In this document: piece after piece, positions 15,970 to 22,093 of the stretch
Numbering within the stretch: position 1 is the stretch's first letter
Layout of the letters: every line of letters begins with the position of its first letter
Origin: JBAZOJ01 sp041648755
GTDB lineage: Bacteria > Planctomycetota > B143-G9
DNA: 22,093 nt
Reading direction: 5' to 3'
Assembly (NCBI GenBank): GCA_041648755.1
Contig: JBAZOJ010000032.1
Span: 1-22,093 of the forward strand
Translations under genes and position numbers: made by a program
Notes under the pieces: model-generated
What the model was told of the DNA's origin: nothing
Seen by the model: only the letters and a program-made list of their open reading frames with translations
Database searches by the model: none

Positions 15970-15997
15970 CGCCCTCGAATGGTTCGAGGGCGTTTTT
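15970..15997 (+). terminator. Strong intrinsic terminator just before the methyltransferase gene
   Basis: CGCCCTCGAA (15970-15979) pairs perfectly with TTCGAGGGCG (15983-15992) around a TGG loop, followed directly by TTTTT (15993-15997). It is a textbook Rho-independent terminator for the ten-gene operon. Only 24 nt separate it from the next ATG, leaving no room for a separate promoter, so the following cluster should need read-through or a promoter upstream of it. Confidence 0.85.
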
Positions 15998-16021
15998 GTC
16001 TTGCAGCCGTAAGGAGGAGAA

Positions 16022-16825
16022 ATGAAGAAACTGAACACCGGTCTTGGCGAGGTACAGGAACTATACGGCGGCCCTGTGGGAGAACTATGGGTTCTCTTGA
16101 TGGGCGAGCAGATCCATGCAGGCGGGTTCGCATCATCGCAAGCGCTGGCTGAAGCAGCGCAGGTGCGCCCCGGAATGAAGGTCGCGGATCTGTGCTCCGC
16201 CGTCGGGGGCGGGGTTCGCTTCCTCGCGCGGATACGGGGATGCGAGTGTGTCGGATTCGATGGCACTCCCCGGATGATCGAAATCTCGAAGAAGAAGGTT
16301 GTCGAAGACGGACTGGCCGACAGGTCGGAGTTCATCCTTGCTGACGTCTCAGCCATCCAAGGCCACGACGGCGCTTTTGACATGGTCTGGGGCGAGGACG
16401 CCTGGTGCTATGTTGCCGACAAGGACAAGCTGATCGCCAACGCCGCGCGCATTGTGAAACAGGGCGGTACAATTGCATTCACGGACTGGATTGTCAGCCC
16501 CACGATCAGCGAGGAAGAAGCCGCGAGAGTCTGCGATTTCATGAAGTTCCCGTACATGGAGACGACCGACGGCTACAAGCAGCTTCTCGCTCGGCACGGC
16601 TTTGATATCCAGGTGTGCGACGAGCTTTACGACGAGTTTGCCGGATACGTTGACCTGTACATCCGGATGGGCACGCAACAGCTTACGTTCGACGCCCTGA
16701 GGATTGTCGGATGGAATATGTCTCTTCTCGAAGGGATGGTCAAGGAGTTCTGCTTTATTCACGAACTGGCCAAGCAACACAAGATGGGCAGAGTGCGCAT
16801 TGTCGGCCATAAACGGCAAGACTGA
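16022..16825 (+). CDS. SAM-dependent methyltransferase
   Basis: This 267-residue class I methyltransferase transfers a methyl group from S-adenosylmethionine to an unknown small acceptor. Motif I reads VADLCSAVGGG (54-64), followed by an acidic residue at the end of strand two (CVGFD, 76-80), then ILADVS (105-110) and the motif IV/V area DMVWGEDAWCYV (120-131). The N-terminal LYGGPVGELW...MGEQIHAGGF is typical of the sarcosine/dimethylglycine and phosphoethanolamine methyltransferase-like group, but the acceptor is not predictable. No signal peptide or membrane helix is seen. TAAGGAGG lies 4 nt before the ATG, a strong site. It is four nt from the dehydratase gene and starts the four-gene cluster, so it may prepare or modify that system's substrate. 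Confidence 0.9.
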   Translation: MKKLNTGLGEVQELYGGPVGELWVLLMGEQIHAGGFASSQALAEAAQVRPGMKVADLCSAVGGGVRFLARIRGCECVGFDGTPRMIEISKKKVVEDGLADRSEFILADVSAIQGHDGAFDMVWGEDAWCYVADKDKLIANAARIVKQGGTIAFTDWIVSPTISEEEAARVCDFMKFPYMETTDGYKQLLARHGFDIQVCDELYDEFAGYVDLYIRMGTQQLTFDALRIVGWNMSLLEGMVKEFCFIHELAKQHKMGRVRIVGHKRQD

Positions 16826-16829
16826 CCAT

Positions 16830-17909
16830 ATGACGGAAGCCCTTCGGGGCATTCTGAAACAAGCCTCAGGGAAGGGCGGGAGCCCGGCCGTCGGATACTC
16901 CTGCCCGACCTTCCCGATCGAGATCATCCGGGCCTTGGGGCTGCGTCCAGTGAGGATGGCATCGGGAGGCATTTCGCCGGAAGACGAGAGCAGGGGCGAG
17001 ATGATGGTTCGTTCCGATGCCTGCTCATACTGCAAGGGGCTTCTGGGCCTTCTGTCCAGGAAAGACCGGTCCGATGCTCTCATTGCCTATGTCATATCGG
17101 CAAGCTGCGACCAGATGCGCAGGACGGCTGAGCGCATCTCGCGCGAACAGAACACCCCTGTCGCTTTGATCTCGTTCCCAACAACAAGAACCGAGAGCGC
17201 CTTCGGGTATTTCCTGGACCAATTGAGGCTTGCAACCGCAGAGCTTGAGCAGGCATCCGGCCGCCATCTCGATATGGAGGCTTTGCGCGGCGAAATTGGC
17301 CAGAGCAGGGCGGTTGCTCATGCGATGACGCATGCCGAGGAATCCGCACCGGAACGCCCGTTGGACAGATGGCTGCTGGCGAGGATAGCGGAAAGCGTGT
17401 CCGCCGGGGAGTTACTTCGGATTGCAGGAGAGTACTTCCCGGAGTCGAAGGGTGCACTGCGCCAGGGCGGGGTGCTGTGGATTGGCTCAGCCTATTTTCC
17501 CGCCGAGCCCGTTGAGCTTGAGATCCTTCAGAACAAGGGGATCCCTGTCTGGGATTTCTCTTGCTCGGTGACCGCGCCGTACAAGATTGACCTGGCTGAT
17601 GCGGCAGGGGCAGATGATCCGTTTGTGGCCCTTGCGCGCGCATACTTCGAGTACTCCTCGTGTCCCCGTGTCAGGCCGATGGAGGCTTTTCTTGCGCGGC
17701 TGAACGTCACCGTGGCGCAGCGTTCGCCCAAGGGGATCATCGTTTTCAGCCTTCCGTTCTGCGACAACTGGAAGATCGTGCCGGGAATTCTGCGCGAGGA
17801 GCACCACATTCCGGTGCTGTCGCTTGACGGCAACTATTCGCCGTCGGTGCTGGAGCGAACCCGCACCCGGATCGAGGCTTTTCTGGAGATGATCGGGAGC
17901 ACCCGATGA
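16830..17909 (+). CDS. 2-hydroxyacyl-CoA dehydratase/benzoyl-CoA reductase-type subunit (HgdB/BcrC-like)
   Basis: This 359-residue protein belongs to the HGD-D family (PF06050), Fe-S subunits that use a low-potential electron to dehydrate 2-hydroxyacyl-CoA or reduce aromatic CoA esters. The family's cysteines fit at GYSCPTFP (Cys25), DACSYC (Cys65, Cys68), SASCDQM (Cys93) and LPFCDNW (Cys311). PVRM and RTRIEAFLEM near the end also match. I start it at ATG 16830, 4 nt after the methyltransferase stop; an earlier in-frame ATG lies inside that gene. The ribosome site is weak, which fits coupling. It overlaps the larger subunit by 4 nt. No CoA transferase or acyl-CoA dehydrogenase is nearby, so neither the substrate nor its CoA form is established. 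It could also serve as a reductase of another enzyme. Confidence 0.88.
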   Translation: MTEALRGILKQASGKGGSPAVGYSCPTFPIEIIRALGLRPVRMASGGISPEDESRGEMMVRSDACSYCKGLLGLLSRKDRSDALIAYVISASCDQMRRTAERISREQNTPVALISFPTTRTESAFGYFLDQLRLATAELEQASGRHLDMEALRGEIGQSRAVAHAMTHAEESAPERPLDRWLLARIAESVSAGELLRIAGEYFPESKGALRQGGVLWIGSAYFPAEPVELEILQNKGIPVWDFSCSVTAPYKIDLADAAGADDPFVALARAYFEYSSCPRVRPMEAFLARLNVTVAQRSPKGIIVFSLPFCDNWKIVPGILREEHHIPVLSLDGNYSPSVLERTRTRIEAFLEMIGSTR

Positions 17910-19360
17910 ACGACATATTCGAACAGTCCATAGTCTCCCCGGAACTTATTGGCATTCGGGAGTGGGATCGGCGCTTTGCCTCGATTCCAGCCCAGTGGCT
18001 TGACTCCTGCCGGTACCTGCGCGAACTCGACGGCGGCACCAAGTACGTGCTGTCTCCGGAACACTACGCGCAGAGGGGAGACCTTCTTCTGCGGCGGCTG
18101 AAGTATGACAATTCTCCCGCTGGGCTCCGCTTGTGGTCCTTCATCTTCTCCGAGAAGGATCGACTCTTCAAGGCGAAGGAAAACGGCTGGAAGATAATCG
18201 CTGCAATGAAGGATTTGGGCCAGATTCCTGCGCTTTCCTATGCGTGGAAGAAGCAACTGACCTTTTACGGCGATGAGATGTGGTGGTCACCGTGTTTTGC
18301 GGAGGATCCGGCGCTGCTTGATATCGCAGCCAAGCTGGGGGCCGGAGACGAGTTCTGCTTTGTCCGCGCCGCCCTGGGGGCCTTCGAAACGCTGACGTAT
18401 TTCCCTCGCCCAGACCTGGTGATTGCCGCGGTGGGCGCGTGCTGCGACGACCTGACAGCGGTCTCCGAGTTGATTCGTCGGCGGGGCAACAACGTGGAAT
18501 ACTGGGAGTTGCCATTCAGGCAGTGTCGCAATGACAGGATTTCCGGCGCCGTATTCGCCTCGCACAAGGGACAGAACGATGCCCCGATACATGCCCTGGA
18601 ACTGGTTGAGCGTGAAATGGAGCGGGTTCGCGGGCTGTTGTCGGACCTGATGGGGTCGAAAGTCACTGACGATGACATTGCTATCAATATCACGCGAATC
18701 AACCGGGCTCGCGCGCTGACGGCCCGGATCAGGCAGCTTGCCTACGGGTGTGATCCGCCGCCCATAGCGGGGCTCGAGGCTTTCTTAGTGGAGTTCCTTC
18801 CGCTGCACTATTGCAGCGACCCGGAAGAGGCCCTTGCGGTCCTGGAGGAGATACTCGATCTTTGCCAGAGGCGAGCCGTTGCGCGCACCGGGCCTATGGA
18901 CAAGGACCTGTTGAGAATATACTGGGTTACGCCGTGCACCGATACGTCCATCGTGCAGTTTGTGGAAGGCCTTGGGTGCAGAATTGCCGGGACGGAGTAC
19001 ATGCTTGGCCAGGCGTTCATCCCGATCCCTGAAGACATGCCGCCGCTGAAGGGGATTGCCTGGTCGGTGATGAACGACGCGATGGCCGCGTCCTCCAAAA
19101 TGCGTGTTGACCGAATCCTCGGAGAGGCCGTTCGCAACCGGGCGGAGGGCGTTATCATCAGCGGGATTTTTGGCGCTTCCCATTGTCCCTACGAGACATC
19201 CATCATCTCGGAAGAGATTACGCAGCGGATGGGGATTCCAACACTTTCGTTCGATGTCCCGTTCAGCGCAGGAACGTTGCCCGGGCAGATCACCACACGA
19301 GTCGAGGCGTTCGTCGAAATGCTGCGCGAGCGCCGCAGGAATGGCAGGTCAGTGCAATGA
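17906..19360 (+). CDS. 2-hydroxyacyl-CoA dehydratase-type large subunit (HGD-D family)
   Basis: The second HGD-D-type subunit has 484 residues, longer than most subunits of about 380-430. Candidate cluster cysteines are FCFVR (Cys151), GACCDDL (Cys179, Cys180) and SHCPYE (Cys427), one in each expected region; Cys130 and Cys344 are further possibilities. The C-terminal GIPTLSFDVPFSAGTLPGQ and TTRVEAFVEML follow the family pattern. The N-terminal 100 residues are less like known members. ATG at 17906 overlaps the preceding stop as ATGA with GGGAG 6 nt upstream, and the gene overlaps the activase by 4 nt. With the smaller subunit it should form the heterodimer that the activase serves. The divergence makes a new substrate plausible, but that is inference. 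Confidence 0.87.
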   Translation: MNDIFEQSIVSPELIGIREWDRRFASIPAQWLDSCRYLRELDGGTKYVLSPEHYAQRGDLLLRRLKYDNSPAGLRLWSFIFSEKDRLFKAKENGWKIIAAMKDLGQIPALSYAWKKQLTFYGDEMWWSPCFAEDPALLDIAAKLGAGDEFCFVRAALGAFETLTYFPRPDLVIAAVGACCDDLTAVSELIRRRGNNVEYWELPFRQCRNDRISGAVFASHKGQNDAPIHALELVEREMERVRGLLSDLMGSKVTDDDIAINITRINRARALTARIRQLAYGCDPPPIAGLEAFLVEFLPLHYCSDPEEALAVLEEILDLCQRRAVARTGPMDKDLLRIYWVTPCTDTSIVQFVEGLGCRIAGTEYMLGQAFIPIPEDMPPLKGIAWSVMNDAMAASSKMRVDRILGEAVRNRAEGVIISGIFGASHCPYETSIISEEITQRMGIPTLSFDVPFSAGTLPGQITTRVEAFVEMLRERRRNGRSVQ

Positions 19361-20133
19361 GAGTCACCTGTGGAGTGGACATAGGCGCCCGCACGGTAAA
19401 AGCTGTGCTGTTCGATGTGGATTCGAGCAGTGTTATCGCGTCCGAAGTGGTTCTTGAAAATGCCAATCCCCAGGAAACGGCGCAGAAGCTGGTCGAGCGC
19501 CTGTGCTCGACCGTGAAGGGCCTCCATTGGCCGGACACGGTGATTGCGACGGGCTACGGCAGGCGGCACTGCCTCTTTGCCGATGACGCAACAACGGAGA
19601 TTACGTGTCACGCGGTGGGCTGCCGGAGCATCTTTCCCGATGTGGGGCTCGTGGTGGATATCGGGGGTCAGGACAGCAAGATCATAGTGCTATCTGAAGA
19701 CGGGGCAGTCTGCGATTTCGAGATGAACGACCGGTGCGCGGCTGGGACGGGGCTGTTCTTTGAGATGGCTTGTTCCCTGCTGTCGGTTGATTTGCGCGAG
19801 GCTGGCAAACTTGCGGCGGAAGCAAAGGATGCAGCGGAGATATCGTCGATGTGCGCGGTCTTTGCGCAGACGGAGATTGTCAGCTTAGTGCAGTCGGGCA
19901 TTGCGACGCCCGCCGTTCTGGCCGGGATTTGCCGGTCCATAGCGAAGCGGACATCGGCGCTGCTGGGTTCACGCAGGCTGCGGGGGAGGATTGTGTTCAC
20001 GGGTGGGGTGGCACTGAACCGCGGGGTGGTGCTGGCGCTATCGAAGGAGCTTGGGCAGCCCGTGTCAGTACCGGAAAGTCCGCAGACAACGGGAGCGTTG
20101 GGGGCGGCGCTATTGGGAATTCGCAGACTGTAG
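19357..20133 (+). CDS. CoA-substrate-specific enzyme activase (HgdC/BadF-type ATPase)
   Basis: This 258-residue protein is an actin-like (ASKHA) ATPase of the BadF/BadG/BcrA/BcrD/HgdC group. The homodimer holds one [4Fe-4S] cluster and, with ATP hydrolysis, drives an electron into the dehydratase or reductase. Motifs are GVDIGARTVKAVLFD (6-20), DIGGQDSKII (101-110), NDRCAAGTG (124-132, cluster Cys127), SMCAVFAQTE (164-173, second cluster Cys166) and FTGGVALN (214-221). The ATG at 19357 overlaps the large-subunit stop as ATGA and gives the normal N-terminus; upstream in-frame codons lie inside that gene. It ends the cluster, and its stop lies 26 nt from the stop of the convergent phosphoesterase gene, with no terminator visible between. 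Confidence 0.94.
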   Translation: MRVTCGVDIGARTVKAVLFDVDSSSVIASEVVLENANPQETAQKLVERLCSTVKGLHWPDTVIATGYGRRHCLFADDATTEITCHAVGCRSIFPDVGLVVDIGGQDSKIIVLSEDGAVCDFEMNDRCAAGTGLFFEMACSLLSVDLREAGKLAAEAKDAAEISSMCAVFAQTEIVSLVQSGIATPAVLAGICRSIAKRTSALLGSRRLRGRIVFTGGVALNRGVVLALSKELGQPVSVPESPQTTGALGAALLGIRRL

Positions 20134-20159
20134 CTGAAGACCGGAGAAGGAAGCGGAGA

Positions 20160-20900
20160 CTATTTGCCGGCTTCGAGGCGTTTGGCAAGGAAAGGATCGA
20201 GGACGCGGGTGTCGTAGATCTTCTTCTGAGTCTTGACCAGATTGTACTCGATGCGGTGCCATTCCACGAGGCCCTTGTCAACATCGAATGTGGCGTAGCA
20301 CGCGCGCGGATCCCCGTCCCGCGGCTGGCCGACCGAGCCGACATTCAGGATGCACTTTTTCCGTCCGAGCCGGAAGTAGAAATCGAGTTCCTCGGGATAG
20401 TAGAAATCGCCTTCCGGAGTCAGGACGCCCGGATGGTGAGTGTGGCCAACAAAAGCGACCCACTCAAGTGGATCGAACACTTCCCGGACTTTCTCCGGGT
20501 CGAGCCCGGTGTCCGGGAAAACGTATTCACGGGTGAAATCGCGTGGCGAGCCGTGGCAGTAAAGGATGCCGTCCTCCATCTTGTGGTCAATGAAGTTGCG
20601 CTTGATGTGATTGACGAAGTCTATGTCCTTGAGGAGCACCTGCTGGGTCCACTCGATGGCCGTCTTAGCGCGAGGGTTGAACGTCTCGGTTGAGTTGTAA
20701 AGGATGGCGTCATCGTGGTTGCCGAGGATCATAAAATCGAAGATCCGTGAAAGCGACAGGCATTCCTTGGGGTCTGGGCCGTAACCTACGATATCGCCAA
20801 GGAATACAATCCTGGACACGCCGCGCCGTGAAATGTCCGTCAGGACGGCGTCGAAAGCTTCCAGATTGGAGTGGATATCGCTGACAATTGCTATTTTCAT
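20160..20900 (-). CDS. Calcineurin-like phosphoesterase (metallophosphatase)
   Basis: This 246-residue cytoplasmic protein is of the YfcE/MJ0936-type (PF12850-like) dinuclear-metal phosphoesterases. The metal and catalytic motifs are complete: DIHSN (Asp8, His10), GDIVGYGPDP (Asp36), GNHDDA (Asn61, His62), CHGSP (His116) and GHTHHPG (His153, His155). The natural substrate is not predictable. I chose the ATG at 20900, which gives the usual MKIAIVSDIH start; a GTG at 20915 would add five residues but lies close to the -10 element. The predicted leader is only about 10 nt with no clear Shine-Dalgarno site. It is transcribed opposite to, and converges on, the activase gene. Confidence 0.94.
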   Translation of the reverse strand: MKIAIVSDIHSNLEAFDAVLTDISRRGVSRIVFLGDIVGYGPDPKECLSLSRIFDFMILGNHDDAILYNSTETFNPRAKTAIEWTQQVLLKDIDFVNHIKRNFIDHKMEDGILYCHGSPRDFTREYVFPDTGLDPEKVREVFDPLEWVAFVGHTHHPGVLTPEGDFYYPEELDFYFRLGRKKCILNVGSVGQPRDGDPRACYATFDVDKGLVEWHRIEYNLVKTQKKIYDTRVLDPFLAKRLEAGK

Positions 20901-20917
20901 CGGTTCATCCAGCACCC

Positions 20918-20944
20918 ATTATAGGGGTGAGCGCGAAAAAGCAA
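20918..20944 (-). promoter_or_regulatory. Candidate promoter of the phosphoesterase gene
   Basis: On the reverse strand a perfect TATAAT (20923-20918) lies 18 nt before the ATG at 20900, with TTGCTT (20944-20939) 15 nt further upstream. The -35 is weak and the spacing short. Transcription would start near 20911, giving an almost leaderless message. The element fills the 47-bp gap after the DUF366 gene. Confidence 0.4.
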
Positions 20945-20947
20945 CCA

Positions 20948-21508
20948 TCAGCGGGGGCGGACCTTGGAGACGGCGGCATACATCTTCGAGATATCGTCCC
21001 TGTAGCCTTCGAGCAATGCAGTGGCGAACTCTCTCGGCTGGATCTCCAAATCCGTCAGGCAGGAGACAGGTATGGGGGCGCCGGTGGAGATGACATTCAC
21101 GCCGAAGTGAATTAGCGTCGAGACCGGAGAAGAAGTGGCGATCGAGACGGAGAGCTTGCGCTCGTCCACGAAGAGGTCATTTCCGGCTCTGTGCGGCATA
21201 ATTCCGCTTTGCTCGTAGATTACTTGTTGTGCAATCGCAGCGAGTATGTGTTGACGGTGTACGCCAAGGAGGAGATCCCGGAACAGAAAGTGCTCGATGA
21301 TCACGTGCACCATCTGGTCGGACGAAATATACGCGCCAGCGTCTGCGTCCTCGATGTCAACAAGGTCTTCGAGTCCGACATGGCAGGGACCGACCCAGGA
21401 GACGGCGGCATCGCCGCGAAGGCCAAATTCCTCAAAGATCCAATGCGGCCGAAGCTCCCGGCCAGTGTATTTCAAGGTCTTATCGGAGAAGAGGGTCTCA
21501 AGTTGCAT
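20948..21508 (-). CDS. DUF366 family protein
   Basis: This 186-residue protein fits the uncharacterised DUF366 family (PF04017), reported mainly from archaea and some bacteria. Recognisable stretches are the N-terminal LFSDKTLKYTGRELRPHW, FGLRGDAAVSWVGPC (28-42), DLVDIED (48-54), MVHVIIEH (66-73) and GNDLFVDERKLSVSIAT (109-125), then IHFGVNV. The NDLFVDERKLS segment recalls, by eye, the lysine-bearing segment of lipoate/biotin ligases, but I would not assign that function. No signal peptide or membrane helix is seen, so it is probably cytoplasmic. The ribosome site before the ATG at 21508 is weak. It lies 15 nt after the upstream membrane-protein gene and probably shares its transcript. Confidence 0.78.
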   Translation of the reverse strand: MQLETLFSDKTLKYTGRELRPHWIFEEFGLRGDAAVSWVGPCHVGLEDLVDIEDADAGAYISSDQMVHVIIEHFLFRDLLLGVHRQHILAAIAQQVIYEQSGIMPHRAGNDLFVDERKLSVSIATSSPVSTLIHFGVNVISTGAPIPVSCLTDLEIQPREFATALLEGYRDDISKMYAAVSKVRPR

Positions 21509-21523
21509 ACTGCACGAGGCCTG

Positions 21524-21931
21524 TCAGCGTGGCTGCCGGTAGCGACGCAAACCGGAAATGATTGGGTATCGGAACTCTTCGTTCTTTTCCACTGAGTTGG
21601 CGGCGATCAGCCCCATGAATATCCCTACGAAGAACAGGAGAATCCATATTACCAGCGCGATAAGGCCCATCAGCGTTCCGGCGAACGCCCACCGCCCCTC
21701 GTAAATGAATGACACGCCGAGGATGAAAGACCAGAAGAGCGCGTGAATCATGTTCATGATGATCTGCCATGCAATGGCCTGCGATACCATTCGACGGTCA
21801 TAGGGGCTCAGGCGCGCGATGTACCTGTATACCATCAGCGTGAACAACAGACCCCACAGCGGCACGATTACGGCAAGCTGTGCATACTTCCGAGCGGACC
21901 GGAGTCGGTGTTCCTCTTCCCAGTTCTTCAT
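21524..21931 (-). CDS. Small membrane protein, DUF4870/Tic20-like
   Basis: This 135-residue protein has a charged N-terminus and three likely membrane helices at about 17-36, 50-73 and 82-111. The AWQIIMNMIHALFWSFI segment and the final IAANSVEKNEEFRYPII recall the DUF4870 pattern (buried helices, then an xGExYRYP-type end), so I suggest that family with moderate confidence; its function is unknown. No signal peptide beyond the first helix. The ATG at 21931 overlaps the stop of the upstream gene as ATGA, so translation is probably coupled. The DUF366 gene follows 15 nt after its stop. Confidence 0.75.
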   Translation of the reverse strand: MKNWEEEHRLRSARKYAQLAVIVPLWGLLFTLMVYRYIARLSPYDRRMVSQAIAWQIIMNMIHALFWSFILGVSFIYEGRWAFAGTLMGLIALVIWILLFFVGIFMGLIAANSVEKNEEFRYPIISGLRRYRQPR

Positions 21932-22093
21932 TTTTCCACGCGTATTATATCGCCGATTCTCGCCTCGCCCGTCAGAAGTTTCAGGATCGCTTCCTTGTCG
22001 CCGGACTTGGTCACCACGCAGGAGCCAACCTTCTGTTCTTCAAGCTCTTCTCCGTCCTTCACAGGAGCCGAAGCTGGGCGGAATATCGCGAGC
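21928..22093 (-). CDS. Unknown protein, 3' end only
   Basis: The reverse frame is open from the window edge to a TGA at 21930-21928, giving about 54 C-terminal residues; the start lies outside. The visible tail is charged and ends GEARIGDIIRVEK, with KSGDKEAILKLL before it. I do not recognise the family. Its stop overlaps the start of the membrane-protein gene, which shows the frame is real and that the genes are co-transcribed. Confidence 0.65.
   Translation of the reverse strand, partial: LAIFRPASAPVKDGEELEEQKVGSCVVTKSGDKEAILKLLTGEARIGDIIRVEK

Noticed and set aside
15889..16152. Forward frame of 87 codons across the terminator
   Set aside because: It runs through the terminator hairpin and the Shine-Dalgarno site, then reads the methyltransferase out of frame.
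20134..20159. Gap between the convergent activase and phosphoesterase genes as a possible bidirectional terminator
   Set aside because: The 26 bases show no inverted repeat or T tract.
19851..20693. Forward open frame of 280 codons across the activase end and the phosphoesterase
   Set aside because: It reads the activase out of frame and the phosphoesterase in antisense; both real genes have complete motif sets.

Overview
This is a 22 kb chromosomal window from a bacterium with moderately high G+C. It holds no rRNA, tRNA, insertion sequence, phage gene or CRISPR array that I can see. Housekeeping genes of the bacterial type (rny, xseA/xseB, ispA, dxs, nadK, a bacterial discriminating-type gltX), Shine-Dalgarno sites and sigma70-like promoters make it bacterial. 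The mix of an RNase Y/YmdB pair, a two-FHA envelope protein, a 2-hydroxyacyl-CoA dehydratase/activase set and a DUF366 gene suggests an anaerobic, little-characterised lineage. I cannot name the phylum from sequence alone.

Layout. (1) 1-2297, reverse strand: the start of a large secreted, multi-domain surface protein, cut by the window edge, with a good TTGACA/TATTAT promoter. (2) 2474-5215, forward: a 913-residue membrane protein with two cytoplasmic FHA domains, one membrane helix, a carbohydrate-binding-like external domain and TPR-like repeats. (3) 5216-5444: a promoter, three hairpins and a terminator ahead of rny, which could be a small RNA or a regulated leader. (4) 5445-15853, forward: one tight operon of ten genes with gaps of 10 nt or less or overlaps: rny, ymdB-like, xseA, xseB, ispA, dxs, nadK, gltX, a PfkB-family kinase and thpR. 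(5) 15854-16021: a possible 11-residue leader peptide, stems and a strong intrinsic terminator just before the next gene. (6) 16022-20133, forward: a four-gene cluster of a SAM methyltransferase, two 2-hydroxyacyl-CoA dehydratase/benzoyl-CoA reductase-type subunits and their ATP-dependent activase. (7) 20160-22093, reverse: a calcineurin-like phosphoesterase with its own promoter, DUF366, a small membrane protein and the 3' end of an unknown gene.

How the genes fit together. The ten-gene operon joins RNA decay (RNase Y and its YmdB-like partner), DNA repair (exonuclease VII), isoprenoid precursor synthesis (DXS and farnesyl diphosphate synthase), NADP supply (NadK), tRNA charging (GluRS) and RNA end processing (ThpR). 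The four-gene cluster looks like a self-contained ATP-driven low-potential electron system: the activase would inject an electron into the Fe-S dehydratase/reductase pair, and the methyltransferase may make or modify its substrate. Its substrate is unknown. It is the best candidate here for an undescribed pathway, and the attenuator-like leader in front of it suggests controlled expression.

Points most worth a second look are the dehydratase-type cluster and its leader, the hairpin-rich rny leader, the FHA-membrane-carbohydrate-binding fusion, a YmdB-like protein in which the usual Gly-Asn-His motif reads Gly-Asp-Glu, and a GluRS that lacks the usual segment after the first half of its catalytic domain.
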